Source: Monomorium pharaonis (Eukaryota; Arthropoda; Insecta; Hymenoptera; Formicidae). Taken from it: a stretch of DNA of 64,000 bases. Numbering within the stretch: the stretch's first letter is position 1; every line of letters begins with the position of its first letter. Position numbers and translations under genes: made by a program. The notes beneath the pieces are model-generated. The model did no database searches. It was not told the origin of the DNA and worked only from the letters and a program-made list of their open reading frames with translations. Below, piece after piece: positions 49,955 through 62,736 of the stretch. The stretch is from assembly GCF_013373865.1 (NCBI RefSeq), contig NC_050467.1, forward strand, positions 3,906,001 to 3,970,000, read 5' to 3'.

Positions 49955-52900
49955 CCTAATGGCCGCTAACGAAAATTGGACAGCGATGAGTACTTCAGCC
50001 GAGTCCCGACCGTGAGAAGCGTAACGGGGAACTCGAGAGACAGGTTTCGCTCTGGTTTTCAAGATCAGCTCGATGATTAAGCCGGTGCACGAAAATGTTA
50101 ACTCGCAGGGGGACATTTCATTTGCTAAAAGCAATGCACGCGGCCATATCATGCGGCTAGTCCCCCCCCCTCCGTCCCGCGCTTTTATTCTGCGTTCACT
50201 GTACGCTCTTTCCACATGGCGGCACGGCCCCGGGTCATCATTAATTTCGTAATTGCATTAAAATTGAATTAAAATTAAATCGAGTCGAAATCAATCAGCG
50301 AAATTTCGATCGGCCGCAGGATTATAAATCCCATTATAACACCCCAAAGTAAAATTAGCGATTTGCATAACTTGGCAAATGGCGCCAGATTACTCCGTGA
50401 AATCCCCAAGGCGCGATACTTGCGGCAGTGCCCTAACTTTCATCATCAGTCTTCCCTTCATTTTTCGCCCTTCCTATATGGAAGCTCATGGTTTACGAAA
50501 AAAAAAGGGAAGGAAAAAATAAGACAGCCGCGCCTGTTCCTTTGCCAATCAATCATTGTCAATCGATCGATCTATCTACTCGAAAAAATTCTTTCTGATC
50601 AATGTAGTGAACGTTATGCTTTGATAACTTATCTAAGACGACCGGAATCTCTTCCCGCTAAAGTAGATTAAACATCCTGCCTTTTCTTTCAAAAAAGTAA
50701 TTCAGCGTTCATATTTGCGGTCAAATACTAATCAACATCCTTAACACAGCCTTAATACAAGATTAATTCAATCTAAAAATTTGCTTGCGCTATTCAATAT
50801 CTGTAATACTTGTCTTTTTACCGAACCAAAATCCATCACCCCTTATTTAAAAATTCTGAAGCCCAATTTGTACAAAAAAGTCTATTGTGTCACGTGGTAT
50901 TAATCTGTAAAACTTGCTGGAGTATAAAAACCATCCCGAGGTGATTGGTTACGTAATATAAAAGTTCAAGTACAGTAAGAACTTGTATTATAAATTCGAA
51001 ACAATAATACGAGTTTGAAAGAAATTTGAGTTAAAAAGTATTATAAAGCTATTGATATCTTCACAATATGCGAGTAAAAAGTTCATGTCTCTGTTAATGT
51101 TTATTTTATTGAAAAATACTTTATATAATTTTTATATTTATATTATATGTAATCTAATAAAAAAATATAATAAAAATAAATCATTTTTTAATAATTCTGC
51201 AAGAATAAATACAATATAAACAACATTAAATAGCGATATAATCTTATTTAAATTACTTAAAAATATATATATTATGTATTTCGTTTCTTTTTTACGTAAT
51301 AACACTCTTTACGGACCTTGAAATGTACAATTCCAATGGAAACCCATAGTATAAAAATATTAATTATTTTTTTAGAAATACTATACATACATTCATAAAA
51401 CATTGTTCAAATTGCCCTTTCCACTTATTTTCCTGATTCCTCTTTACTTTTTTCAAAAAATATTAATTAAAATTATATACACAATATTTATCTTGATAAA
51501 TTATCATGTATCAATAAAATATAAGACAATCAACAATATGTTCTTAATAACAATGCTCTTTGACTAGATTGTAAAAATCATCCCAGACAACCGCATACAT
51601 AAAAAAGGGACGATTATTCTCAGGTTGATAATATGCTGTGAGGTCGAAAGGGTGGCGGCGCTCCAACGTCTTCGCAGCATTCTTTCCGTGATTTAATTTC
51701 TCTCTCGCGCGTATAAACCGGAAATACGTGCCACGTATAACGTCACCCGTCCCGAACGGCGGGGGCATCGCCACCGGCGCGACCGCGCCGTAAAAAGGAA
51801 AAAGAAAAAAAAAACTAACTCGCGAAGGTCTCTTCGCGCGTCTTGCCAAAATCAACGCCGAAACACGCGCATAATCGACCGGTTCGATGCACTCGCGTGT
51901 CTACACACGCGGCAGCACGGAGCGGGTGGCCGGGCGGCGTACGTTAATGCGGCGCGAATAAGACGTCTTCTGTCCACGGTGCACACACGTGATCGGGTTC
52001 AAGGTCTTCGAAGAAGATCGAACCGTGCGCACGAAACTCCTATGCGTAGTCGGCGGTTTGTTGCCCTATTTGGCGGCAGGACGGCAGACGGGCCAGGGGA
52101 ATTGAGGGGTGGACGGGAACGAGGGTGGCGGGAGGGGAGCAGGGGGGGGGGTACGGTAGTAGCGAACGTGGAAGCAAGTTGGCCGACGTTGGTCGGACAG
52201 GAACGTCGGAGGAACGGCGGCGCGGCGCGCATCTGCGCGCGCAACTTGGCGGGAAACAATAAGGGCCAACACAACCGGTAGGAAGCACCACCTTCTTGGC
52301 GGGAACGCGAAACAACGGTGGTACTCAACCTTCTCTCCTCACGGAGGGAACAAACAAAGCTGCGAAGTGGTCATCGCCGTTGCCCGAGGCGTTTTCCGAC
52401 CATTCGGTCGCGCCGATACAAACTGCCGGGCGAAATTACTCCTATGCGATAAAAGTAGTATCGGAAAACTGCTGCTTTTAATCTTTTCCTTCTCCGCTCT
52501 TTCCTACACTTATTTATTTCATTTCCTTTGCATCTTCCAAATATTACATACTTAAAAATTAAACAGGCAAATGGGAGCCAAGAGGGCGCGCCGTTATATG
52601 TTACCAATTAACAGAAATTATAAATCTCCTCATGGCTTTTATTTGTCACTTTTTGTTTATTTTTAAAAGACCTTATTTTCAAATATTTTATTTTTCGTTA
52701 TTGTTTGCAAGGTTTCTTAATTCATCCAGTAGTGTCTTTTACTACCAAGTTAAATATTCAATTCAACATGTATTTTAAGTTAAGTCCTAGGATACTACTT
52801 GGCTTCTGAATGAAGACCTAACTAATAATTAATGTCTATGTAATTTTAAACTAACGACTCGCGCCTCGGGCGTAAACGACGTGAATGTCCGCGTTTCAAT

Positions 52901-54002
52901 AATGAAGCCACGTTTAGAGGTTCAGCCCCGGACGCAATATTTTATTATCGATCCGCATTAATAATGGATGCGCTTTGAAAGGAACATCACGACGTGTTTA
53001 CATGCTCCATTAGGATTCATCATTAAGGCGTTGCGAGTATTTATGCGCGTCGACACGCGAATGATTGGACAATACTCGCTGGACTATAAACGATAATTAA
53101 AACGGAGATCGAATGTCCGTCCATGTGTGACATCCTGTTGTTAATAAGTGAGCGCGGAGGCTCGGCGAGATGATGGCATTCCGCGGAGGAATATGCGAGT
53201 CGTATCGAAAACGAATGGCGTGCGAACGAACGAATGAATGAACGAACACGAGCGACATTCTCTGCGAAAAACGATGAAACGAACGGCGACGGCGATGTTT
53301 GTAAATCGTCGTCGAGAACGACACGGGACCCGAAAGATTCGAACTGCGACGGGTCAGAATAAACCCCGAACGATCGTAGAGGGCGAGCTGACGTCTAGAC
53401 GTGTTTTTTGCCCCGGTCGGCCCCAGGCGGACTGGGAGCTCCGGAAACCTAACGTCCGATCGTCGCGGTTCGCTCTTTGTTGTCTGCCTGCACTCGAACC
53501 TAACTCGGTTGAGGCAACGATCTCGGGTAAGTAACCCCGGCTTTTAGCGATGCGCTGTCCTCTCTCTCCCCATCCGCAACATTATAGTTCTAGTCCGTGA
53601 TGTAGCAGAACACGAAAACTTATTTAACTAAAGCTACAGAACAAGGGCGAGAAACGCAACCGGCCGCAACCGGCCCGGGCGAGCCAAATGAGACGGGGCC
53701 CTGAGCGCGAAGTACGCGGCTCAGGAATCCGACGATTAATTTTTCGCCGCGAACACAGAAGCGCGGGCATAAAGCAGATCTCTCTCCCGAACCCGTTCCC
53801 GGGCGCGCGCTGCTCTCGCCGGCGCGGGCAGACGAGAGGAGCCCTCGAGTACGTTGCACCAGCGTGTTGTAGCGGCGGGAAGGGGGGAGGAGAGAGAAAG
53901 GGGGACGGAAGGGGAGGGAAGTCATGCGGTCAGGCACGCCGCGCCGGTTAGTTAGATCCTTTCCCTTCCCGCACCCGCGCGCGCGTCGGCCCTTCTCACC
54001 CG

Positions 54003-54004
<2 letters not shown>
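49952..54004. other. Non-coding stretch, no gene recognised
   Basis: C-tract at about 50162-50172, strongly AT-rich island at about 50950-51540, CpG-rich at 51690-52330 with a G-tract near 52142-52150, and a degenerate CGAA/TGAA tetranucleotide run at about 53222-53248. Near 52726-52804 the words CCAGTAGTGTC and GGATACTACTTGG form an imperfect inverted pair. Overlapping GC-rich frames around 52.0-52.3 and 53.6-53.9 kb are open on both strands without domains. Confidence 0.45.

Positions 54005-54035
<31 letters not shown>
54005..54035 (+). repeat. (TC)n microsatellite
   Basis: Thirty-one uninterrupted bases of TC. A CACACG run follows at about 54096-54126. Confidence 0.93.
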
Positions 54036-54040
<5 letters not shown>

Positions 54041-55212
54041 TACCCTCCCCGCGCGTCAGCAACAACACGACGTACTACCAACAGTGCCGACGCACCGCAC
54101 ACGCACACGCACACGCACGCACACATACGATTACGCGCGCACACACATCCCGGCCCCCGTCGTCTCTCCGCTCTCGTTCTCTTCCTTCGTCTCCTCTCTT
54201 CATCCCGTCGCACCGACCTCCCGGCGACTTGGCGGGAAACCAGACACGTAGTTCTCATGGCGTCCATTCTCGAACAAAGGACTCCCACCCGCGGCGACGT
54301 AGTACTACGTCGTCGTCCCACGCCGAGCCGCCGAGCGACGACGCTCGTTCTCTCGCCTCGTCTCGTCAAAACGAAAGTCTCGAGGCGGCTCGGCCGACTG
54401 TCCCGCTTCCCGTTCCAAGGCGACGGCTTCTTTGACCTGGCCGTTCAGGGGTGAACCTGAAGGGATAACGGTCGTTTCGAGTCAGGAAGAGGAGAGTTCT
54501 TGCGCGTGCGGATGAACATCGCCGAATAGAAGATCCGTGGCAATCTGCATCTTTTCACTCGCGCACGCGCCGACTCTTATTTGCTAGATGATCTCTTAAG
54601 CGTAATTACGGTTTTTACGAAGAGATTTACGATCGACTAATAGCGCGCGTGTAGCACGAGGCAAAATAGTATTGCATAGCAAGACAAGTAGCGAAACACA
54701 ATAATGTTAATACATTCGTGCGGGAAATTGAAGATCGAGATTTCCTTTGTAATTCTCAACATTTGTGATATTTTAAAGATTAACTTCAATCTATAAGTTG
54801 ACTGCCCCGTGAAAAGATTTCCGAGCTTTCCTCATTCGGAATTTGACGGGTTGTTATCCCCTCTCGGTAAATCCATCAGTTTCCCAATTAGGAAACAAAG
54901 AACGCGAGCCTCGAGACAAATTCTGTAAGGCTACAGGTACAGGTAACGCTTCGCCAAAAAGACCGGCGCGAGTTAGCGGGAAGGCCGAAAAAAGAAAAGT
55001 CAAACGAATCCTATCGACCCGGTCGATCGGTCGGAGGGAAGGATACTCGAGCACTCGGAAATCGAGGAGTCGAAGCGATTGGCAACGCGGTAGTTTCGAC
55101 AGAGCGGCCGCGCCGGCCGACGAGCGTTCCTTCGTTTCGTGGACAGTTAACATTAAGCCCGTCGTTTTCAACGGAAATTCAATTAAGGTATAAATAGCTC
55201 GAAAGAGAGAGC
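54036..55212. other. CpG-rich non-coding stretch with an 18-bp palindrome
   Basis: CGACGTAGTACTACGTCG at 54295-54312 is a perfect palindrome. It falls within a short ATG frame (54257-54454, 65 codons) that is Arg-rich and has no domain. A 116-codon frame at 54843-55193 starts only with TTG. Nothing is accepted as a gene. Confidence 0.45.
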
Positions 55213-55231
55213 GAGAGAGAGAGAGAGAGAG
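55213..55231 (+). repeat. Short (GA)n microsatellite
   Basis: Nineteen bases of GA, with further GA units from about 55200. Confidence 0.9.
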
Positions 55232-58200
55232 GGCAGGCCATTAAAATGGCCGGCGTGCCGCCAATAAGAAGGTACAAACAACTCGGCGCTTTGTCTGAGC
55301 GAGCCGCGCGCGCGAGATCGTCGTTGTTCTCTCTTTCCGCGCCACCGCGCCGCGCGCTACGTACGCCACGCTACGCCACGCCGCGCCACGCCATGGTGTT
55401 GCATTATGTTCCACTCTGTGTTCCAGACCTACCGCAATCCCGAACCTTCGCTCTAGACTCGACGAGAGACCGAGGAGCGTTCAGGCGGTGGCGGCGCGGG
55501 CGGTCACACGTCGGTCATTCACACGCGTGCGACTCGCGCCGACCGGCGCGGCTCTTCTCCCCGGTCGCGCGCGCGCCGCCCTTCATCGACCGCAACCACG
55601 CGACGACGACGACGACAACGCTCTTCGATCGCGTGACAAATGTCTCGGTCCCGTCGTCGTCGTCGTCGTAGGTCGTCCACGAGGGAAACCTTGAACTCGG
55701 AACCGATATACGTCGCAGTAGCGCGTGTCCGCCGGATGCGCGCGGGCAGCCGGGGATTCTCAGAATGGTTCTTTCTCTTTCCCGCGCGCGAAGAGGGAAT
55801 CGTCGAAAATGGGTGCGCCCGATTCTGATTCTCCGTCGAAGGTCGTAGACGATTTTACGTGGAAACGGGCCTCCTCTCGACGGCGGCGCCGAACCGAGTC
55901 AGGTGTGAACATTCGCTAATTTTCGCGAGACCAATCGTGGCGAAAGAGGACGAACGACGCCCGCTCAATTTTCGTTTGACGAATACAAATGTTGCGCCAA
56001 GATGGTTGAACATAATTTTCTGTAATAATTATGTCTGTACTAATTTGTGGTTATGCATATTATATGTATATCTGTAGTATTGTATAATCAGTAACAATAA
56101 AGAAAATAATTAATGGTACGAACTTGAAAAGCATAAGGAAGGAAACATTATGTATACAACGGCACCCTCTTCCTCCCTCGTCTTTGCAAAGATAAGAACT
56201 AACATTGTCCGTTATCGTTCCAAGATATTAACTCTCATTAACTAACAGTTTATTCATCCACGACTCGTGGATCGAGCTGTCGCGATAACGTCGCGCGCGC
56301 GCGCGCGCGTTTCAGGCGGCCTAACAACATTACGTAATTCGAGATCGCAATCGCGAAGCCGAGCGCGTAATTTGCAAGTAGCAACGACGCGCTCGTAATG
56401 AAGGGATGATGGAAATCTTAGAAAGGCAATCGGTGGACGGGGACAGCGGACAGAGCTTCCTTTCCATTGGAAACAACCGGTTCTGGTTTCACGGTCCTCG
56501 TCACCTGCGACCTTCTGTCACCGTCGGGCCAACGACATTGCACCGTTTCAAAGGAAGTCTGGTGCCACTTTAACGACCTGCGCCTTGTACCGAGGAGGCT
56601 CAGGGTCAGAGGTCAGACGGACTACCAATACGCATGCGAATATACTTACGCGCGAGGTGCGGGACGAGGAAACGCACACGCCTCGCCTGAACGCTCGCAA
56701 ACGGCACAGGACCGACCAAGCCGAGCAAAAAAACGCGGGTCTCGATTTATATCCTCTAATCTCGAACACGCATTCGGCTTACAATCGATACAATCGTAGG
56801 GACATACGCGACACGTACGCCAAAAGGCAATTGATGATCGCGGATTTATACCATCATTGTCGAAGTGTATAAATTTCTGCATCAGACAAAAAGACTAATC
56901 GTTAGTGACAATTTTTTAAGAAAGGATTGAAATTAAACGGAGAAAGGTATAAGTGTCTTATAAATTAAACATGAGAAAATTAAATATGTAATCTCCTTGC
57001 GATAAATCTTAAATAAATTCTAATTTAAATTTAACTTTAGTTCTTACTTTACGACTATGATTAAAGTAAAATGAAAAAAAAAACCGAGGTGCAAGTAAAT
57101 ATAAGGCCTCATAAATGTTTCGTAAAGAGGAAAAAATGGGGACGAGGAAACTCCATTAAAATTTGACGTGACGTAAGGGTGAAATATTCCATGCAATATC
57201 CCCGAGAGATTTTAATACGAATTATATCGTGATTCGTCTTCTGAAAAAAAAAAGGATGAAACGGGCGATAAGGATCGCAGCCCGGGATTGCTACGGTACT
57301 GGTACGACTACGAATACGAATGAGTTATTTCTCCCTACGTCGGCTCCTCCATGCATTCTGCGAGCGAGCATTCTCGATCGCCCATGGGAAAGATTTTCGG
57401 CGTATAATGGGACCCCGTTGTCGTCCTCCGCGGCATACGCGGAGGGCTTTTATTAGGATTAGGGGTACGCGGGAATTCCAGCGGCCATAATGGATTCGCG
57501 AATCTGTCTGTCTGGCCTTTACGTTTGTCCTATAAGGGTTCAACGGAAACGAGCTTCGTTATAGGGGCACGGCAACGTCTGTGCGCGAGCGAAATTCCCG
57601 TCCGTGCCACATATACATAAATGCGCATATGCAAGTAAAGGCTAATTAACGTGCCGCCGTACGGCGCCACGTGTTAACGCAACCGTGTTGTATTTGCAAA
57701 GGCAACAGGAAATCGTCTGCCAATGTGGGCAGGTACATAAACAATTGCCTTGGGAAACCGCAAAACGGCTTGTCTATGCGCAAATCGGCGCTTAGCTTAT
57801 CAAACGCTTCTACTTCACGTCCTAATTTAATAAACAATTATCGTTCATCTAAAAGAAAAGTAGATAGACGAATAAAACGTCAAGGAGCTACGCCCGTAAA
57901 AAATTAAAGAAATTAATAATTTTTACGCGGGGTTCGACACGGGGGATATAACAGCGATACGAGAGATAAGCCATCGAGCGGAGATTGAATTTTGCTCGCG
58001 TCCGTTTTTTGGTATCCCATGACCTAACTCATGATGACATTGATTGCGAGACGTATTAGCGGATAATAATAGAAGCGGCCGGCGCGAAGGCCTCCACTCG
58101 TCATCAACGACGTGGCAATTTATGTCTCCCCGAGCGTACACACGGCAAAAGCCCGGCCGAAGGTGCCTTAGCGAATAGCTGCGGAGAGACCTTCGACGTC

Positions 58201-59699
58201 CGTTTCACCGTCCTTCTCCATTTCGCAATAGCGAAAGAGCTGAGCTGTTTACCGCTAGAAATAGATAGCCTAGTTAGGTAGTGTACGTTCTCGGCTCTAT
58301 TCTTGGTACAGGCCAACTTTTTCCACGCGCCCGCGCGCTTCTAACTCGGCTTGCAGCAGTTAGGCTCGTGTCTAGGTCTCGCGTAACTACGCTACGATTG
58401 CCTCACTCGTTCTCGGTACTGGCGTTCCATTATACACGAAGTTACGCCGTATCAATTCCACGATAAATCATTCCGCCGCCGCGCCGCTGCCGTGGAATAG
58501 GACGAACCGCCGCGACTCCGCGACCTCGTAAATTAGACGTTCCGCGAACCGCGCGCGTCTATTGCGAGGTATCGCTTAATCTTTGGACGGGGCTTGCATA
58601 ACACCTCCGCGTGGCTCTAAGTAGAGCATTAGGAAGAGATAAGCGGGCAGTAATGAGCGTAGAAAACAAGAACAAATAAATTATTCCCGAAGAAAAACCT
58701 ACAAAAGTTGAAATTACGTGTTATTTCGATTCAAGCGGAAAAATACTCGTGTAGAATTCGTGCCGAATCAATACGTGGCTGTGTATTGCGAGGAAAGAAA
58801 GAAAATTTGTACATTAATTTTTGAAAACTAGTACGAGTTTTCTACGCTGATTCCTGAAGAAGTGGGTCACGAGCAATATATTACTTTCGATTTCGCATCC
58901 TTCTACCTAGTTCCCTCGCGGTCATCTAGGACCGGCTGGATTTCCGTCTTCGTATTTCGGCCGCCGTGGCCTTGAGAAGTTTTTTTTTTTCTCTCCTCGG
59001 ACCTAACCCACGGTCCCGCATCTTACGATCTTTGTGTTTCGCAGGCCTGATCCGCCGACGGTTTCCGAGAACGCACTTCGCATCGGCCGAAATTAAGGAT
59101 ATTTATTGGTCTGGCGCTACTAAGCGGAATCTGAGACCCAAAGCGGTCTAGAGAAAAAAGCCGGAATAACCTCCGGCCGGTCCTCCCGAGGTCTTTGTTC
59201 CATGGAAATGAGACAACCTTGATCATAAAGCGGGTCTAACCGATTGCGAAAAAAGAGAGAGAGAAAGTATCGTGGGGAAACGCGTTGCTGTAAAGGCACG
59301 CCGCGCTTACATGTAAAACAAATAACAGACGGCAAGATTTTCATATTACATACCGGACCTCGGGCTGAAACGACGAAAATTAGCGCCAAACGTGAAATGT
59401 AAAGGCAGACTTAAGCCGCGACGTTTTCCTTCTCTTGCTTCCTTATCGTACACGTGACGGGAGCATTATTCAACGAAGGGACACTTTACGCTCGCGAAAT
59501 TTTTGCCGATACCTGCGCCACAGGCAACACACGCGGGAATGACGTCAAAAGTAATTGCATTTCTCTGTCGTTGATGGAAATGCAGTTAATTCTAGGCATA
59601 CTTTCAAAGAATCCTTCAAGATAAGATCTTAATGGCGCCCCGTACTTCGCGGCAGAAGTAAGGACCTCTCAGACGAAGTCAGTTGATTTAATCACTTAA
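55232..59699. other. Non-coding stretch, no gene recognised
   Basis: CpG-rich at 55240-55950 with ACG/CGT triplets near 55604-55618 and 55652-55670. A (CG)9 run lies at about 56292-56309. AT-rich at about 56880-57100. Small perfect stems: ATCCACG/CGTGGAT at 56256-56272, and CCTCCGCG/CGCGGAGG with 5-base loop at 57425-57445 followed by a T-rich run. Overlapping small frames have no domains. Confidence 0.45.
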
Positions 59700-59930
59700 C
59701 TTGTTCGTACCAACGAAGAGACACCTTTGAAGTGGAACGTGTCTGATGGTACATCACCGGAGGGACCCTCGTGGCGGCCAGAATCATTTTCTGGAAAGTA
59801 CCTGGGACAGGAGTATCAAAGACCGGGAGGAATGTCGCAAGGTCGACGTTATCGAAGAAGAGATGGAAGAAAGCCAGACCGATTCGCACCACGTTACCAA
59901 GCCGGGATAGACACCGAGGTCTCAAAGTGA
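59700..59930 (+). CDS. Candidate terminal exon, about 76 codons, unknown
   Basis: A plus frame is open from just after a TAA at 59697-59699 to a TGA at 59928-59930 without an ATG near its start, so it could only be a 3' exon entered at an AG near 59718-59720. The translation is hydrophilic, Gly/Arg/Tyr/Pro-rich, and not repeat-derived. The region is moderate in GC. A minus frame (59692-59925) and a third plus frame are open too. The upstream polypyrimidine tract is poor. No domain recognised. Confidence 0.13.
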   Translation, partial: LVRTNEETPLKWNVSDGTSPEGPSWRPESFSGKYLGQEYQRPGGMSQGRRYRRRDGRKPDRFAPRYQAGIDTEVSK

Positions 59931-60052
59931 TTAATGAACGCGCGATGATGAATAACTGCTGGGGATCGCGTGATAAAGATTTCTATTCTCCGTGCGATTA
60001 GATGACTTTTCGCGATGCGTGGTGGTGGATTAACGCGGAAAAAAGAGAAAAA

Positions 60053-60088
<36 letters not shown>

Positions 60089-60983
60089 AAAGTGGAGCAA
60101 AACGACGAACATTTATAAAACGTGGGCGAACAAACGCCGCAATTAAAACAAAGCCTACAGCATTTGTCCGACGCCCCGTCGCGCGTTTTCCAACCGCCGC
60201 CGAGTCCCACGGGAACGGCAAACCACCCACGCCGCCGCCCGAGGTGACGGCGAGGGTGGTTTTGTTGCAATAAAAAAAGAGCGGCAACTTTTTTCGGGGT
60301 AACTACGATTATTTCAGACCGGCGGGGAATGACTGCGTGGTCTGCGAGACCGGAGGGTGACGAGTACGCCGATGTGCGAACGACCCTCTCTCTCGCCGTC
60401 CTCCATTGTTTTCGACTGCGTCATTAAATAATTAGGCGTTGATTGCCATACTTTCGGGATATACACGCGCACGGTTCTTTTTATTTTTTTTTTTTTACGC
60501 GGTTTACACCGATGCAGGAGCCAATGTCGAGTCACTCGACACAGTATTGTTATGGAAATTCAGACTGACAATAAAAAATCTCAGCAATTTTTTTTCAACA
60601 TATGAGACTCGTGCATGGAGTCTCTTGATATAACCGCTGGTTCGAGGTTTACTTTCATAATTTAACCGCTGTCTCTTGAACGCGATTATATTATGTATAT
60701 TAGCGAGCATCGCGTGTTTTATCGGACAATAGTGAAAGAGAGGCGGAGAGGGAAGGAAAGAGAGAAATATAGGGTTAATCTAATATATTATCAATGCACG
60801 TAAATATGCTAAATGACGTTCCCTTTTCCGGTATGAATTATTAGGTAAGCTCGGTTGCATTCATTACAGCCGAATTGAGGGAAGACTTCCGCTCCTTTTC
60901 TCTAAGTCGCTATCAATCATTCGGGGTCTTATTACAACAGTATTACGACTCAGAAGCATCAATTAAAATCATCACGGATCCGT
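59931..60983. other. Non-coding stretch with (GA)n
   Basis: A (GA)14 run lies at 60056-60083 and a T-tract at about 60484-60496. CpG-rich at 60160-60260. No gene recognised. Confidence 0.5.
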
Positions 60984-61026
60984 CTGTTAGGTGACTAACA
61001 GTAGGTTCGTCGGTCATTCGACCGAC
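60984..61026. repeat. Twin perfect hairpins side by side
   Basis: CTGTTAG-GTGA-CTAACAG (60984-61001) is followed 7 bases later by GTCGGTC-ATTC-GACCGAC (61009-61026). Each has a 7-bp perfect stem and a 4-base loop. Single stems of this size are common by chance. Two perfect ones adjacent are less so. Confidence 0.6.
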
Positions 61027-62037
61027 ACAATGCGCAGGATGTTCCGTAAAAATTGACTCATCGCAAACTCGAGTAAGGCTGGTGGATTAAAAAAAAAAAA
61101 AGAGGAGAGTCCAAGGCAAGGCTGACTTCCCTCGATTAGTCATCCCGGGATAAAATTAAACAGCCGCTATTAATTACTTTCCACGAAACGGCTAGACCAT
61201 CTGCGGAGCCACGATATCTTGGAATTAATATAATAACCAGACAACGTATTATCGAATATGCATATATAAAACTCGTTATACTGAAACATGTGTTTACAAA
61301 TAGAATAATCTTTAAAAAAATTTTCCCTTACTATTCAATGTGGTATAATGTACCACGATTATTCGTCTTTTGTTTAAAAATTAAAACACTTTATAAAAAT
61401 TCATTGCTCTAAGAATCTTTAGCAAAATAATGTGTATAATTAATTTATTTACAGCTCGTTTCAAAATCTATTCATGAAAAAATTTCTTTCAAGCTCAAAT
61501 GTTATTTATGTCTTTAATTGTGTATAGTATATTTCAGAAAATCAGTTAAAGTAATTTTTACTTCTTATCCTAATTCAGCGCCTGAATGACAAATTATTGT
61601 TTGTGCTATTAATATTTTCCTCCTACATTTGCCGATGCACCGAGCGCAATTGTCAAACGCGAATCGTGTTGAATTCCCCCTCGATTCCGCCGTTTTCCCC
61701 GCGAAGTAGATCTCGCAGCGCGCGACAGGAGCCGGATCGAGTTAGCGCGGAGAGTTAGCGCGGGTTAAATCACCTTTGTGAAACTGCTCGCTCGCCGACG
61801 TGCCGCCCCGTCAGTCCCGACACCCCCAGCCCCCCCTCTCCCGCCTCTTCAACTCGCTTGTTGCTTTCTCCGTGTTCCCCCGATCCCTCTCTTCAACCCC
61901 CCCCCCCATTTCGCTACTCGTCGGTACACATGTACGACGCGCTCGGTGTGTTTAGGATAGGTAAATTATAGCAAGCTACCAGCAACTGCCAGCGAAGACG
62001 AGCGAGCCCTCGCTCGAGCGCTGAATGGGAGGTCGAG
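61027..62037. other. AT-rich island passing into a CpG-rich block
   Basis: AT-rich at about 61230-61620, then CpG-rich from 61640. C-tract at about 61899-61908. The CpG-rich block could be a promoter region for the frame starting at 62038. Confidence 0.4.
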
Positions 62038-62736
62038 ATGGCGGAGCTGCGAAGAGGGAGAGGGGGGAGGGAGGGGACAGAGAAGGAAAGCAGGAGGGTG
62101 TTAATCCGGTTGCTTTATTGCTACGAGAATCCCTCCGGAGCGCGGCACCACGTCTGCCAGCCAGTTCTCCCCTTCTCGGGCTGCGTATCAGGGGGGTTAA
62201 GTTCGTTTCCACGTAGTTCGACGACCTACTGCTCTACGGGGGTGGCAGTCGCGGTGGTGACGACGGCGACGGCGGCGGCGCGGGCGGCGGCGGCAGCAGC
62301 AACGGTGAGAGAAGGAAGAGGGCCAACGAAGTCTCAAATCCCACCGGGGCCACCCGCCCCTTGGAAACACGACGTCCGTTCGTATGTCCGTCTGACCTCG
62401 GCTGACCGACCCGGCTTATTACTGCACACCGACATTATTACCGCGCCCTGTCGCATTTCTCGGGTCCGGAGATTCCGGGAAGCGTCGGGGACGCGCGCGC
62501 GACGCGGTCACCGGGTTCGATGTATGGGGGTATCCGAGGCGGATTGCTGCCAGCATGCAGTTTCGTGCCTCGCATACGAATCTGTGGATGCACGGCGATG
62601 CAGATCACTCGGGGAAGGAACGCCGCTCCGGTATGGATTTTATCCCGCGGAACGTTCGACCAGACAGCCAGCAGCCCCCTTTGCTCTCGTGAAACAGTTC
62701 CCCCGTGTTAGCGCCGGAGCGACCGGGAAGGATTGA
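62038..62736 (+). CDS. Candidate ORF, 232 aa, unknown
   Basis: ATG with G at -3 and G at +4 opens a frame to a TGA at 62734. Residues of about 1-20 are Arg/Glu/Gly-rich, an Ala run near residues 76-88 is encoded by GCG/GCA triplets, and the last 140 residues are balanced and include several Cys. No domain or membrane segment is recognised. It sits in a sharp CpG-rich block between AT-rich flanks, which is why I keep it. Stop-poor GC-rich DNA could produce it by chance. A GTGAGA at about 62304 could also be a splice donor, making only the 5' part coding. Confidence 0.2.
   Translation: MAELRRGRGGREGTEKESRRVLIRLLYCYENPSGARHHVCQPVLPFSGCVSGGLSSFPRSSTTYCSTGVAVAVVTTATAAARAAAAAATVREGRGPTKSQIPPGPPAPWKHDVRSYVRLTSADRPGLLLHTDIITAPCRISRVRRFREASGTRARRGHRVRCMGVSEADCCQHAVSCLAYESVDARRCRSLGEGTPLRYGFYPAERSTRQPAAPFALVKQFPRVSAGATGKD

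Noticed and set aside
54843..55193. 116-codon plus frame
   Set aside because: Starts only at TTG, is Arg/Lys/Ser-rich, and an antisense frame of similar length is open.
57425..57460. GC stem followed by T-rich run resembling a bacterial terminator
   Set aside because: The sequence is eukaryotic in character and no gene ends here. An 8-bp stem of this kind is expected by chance.
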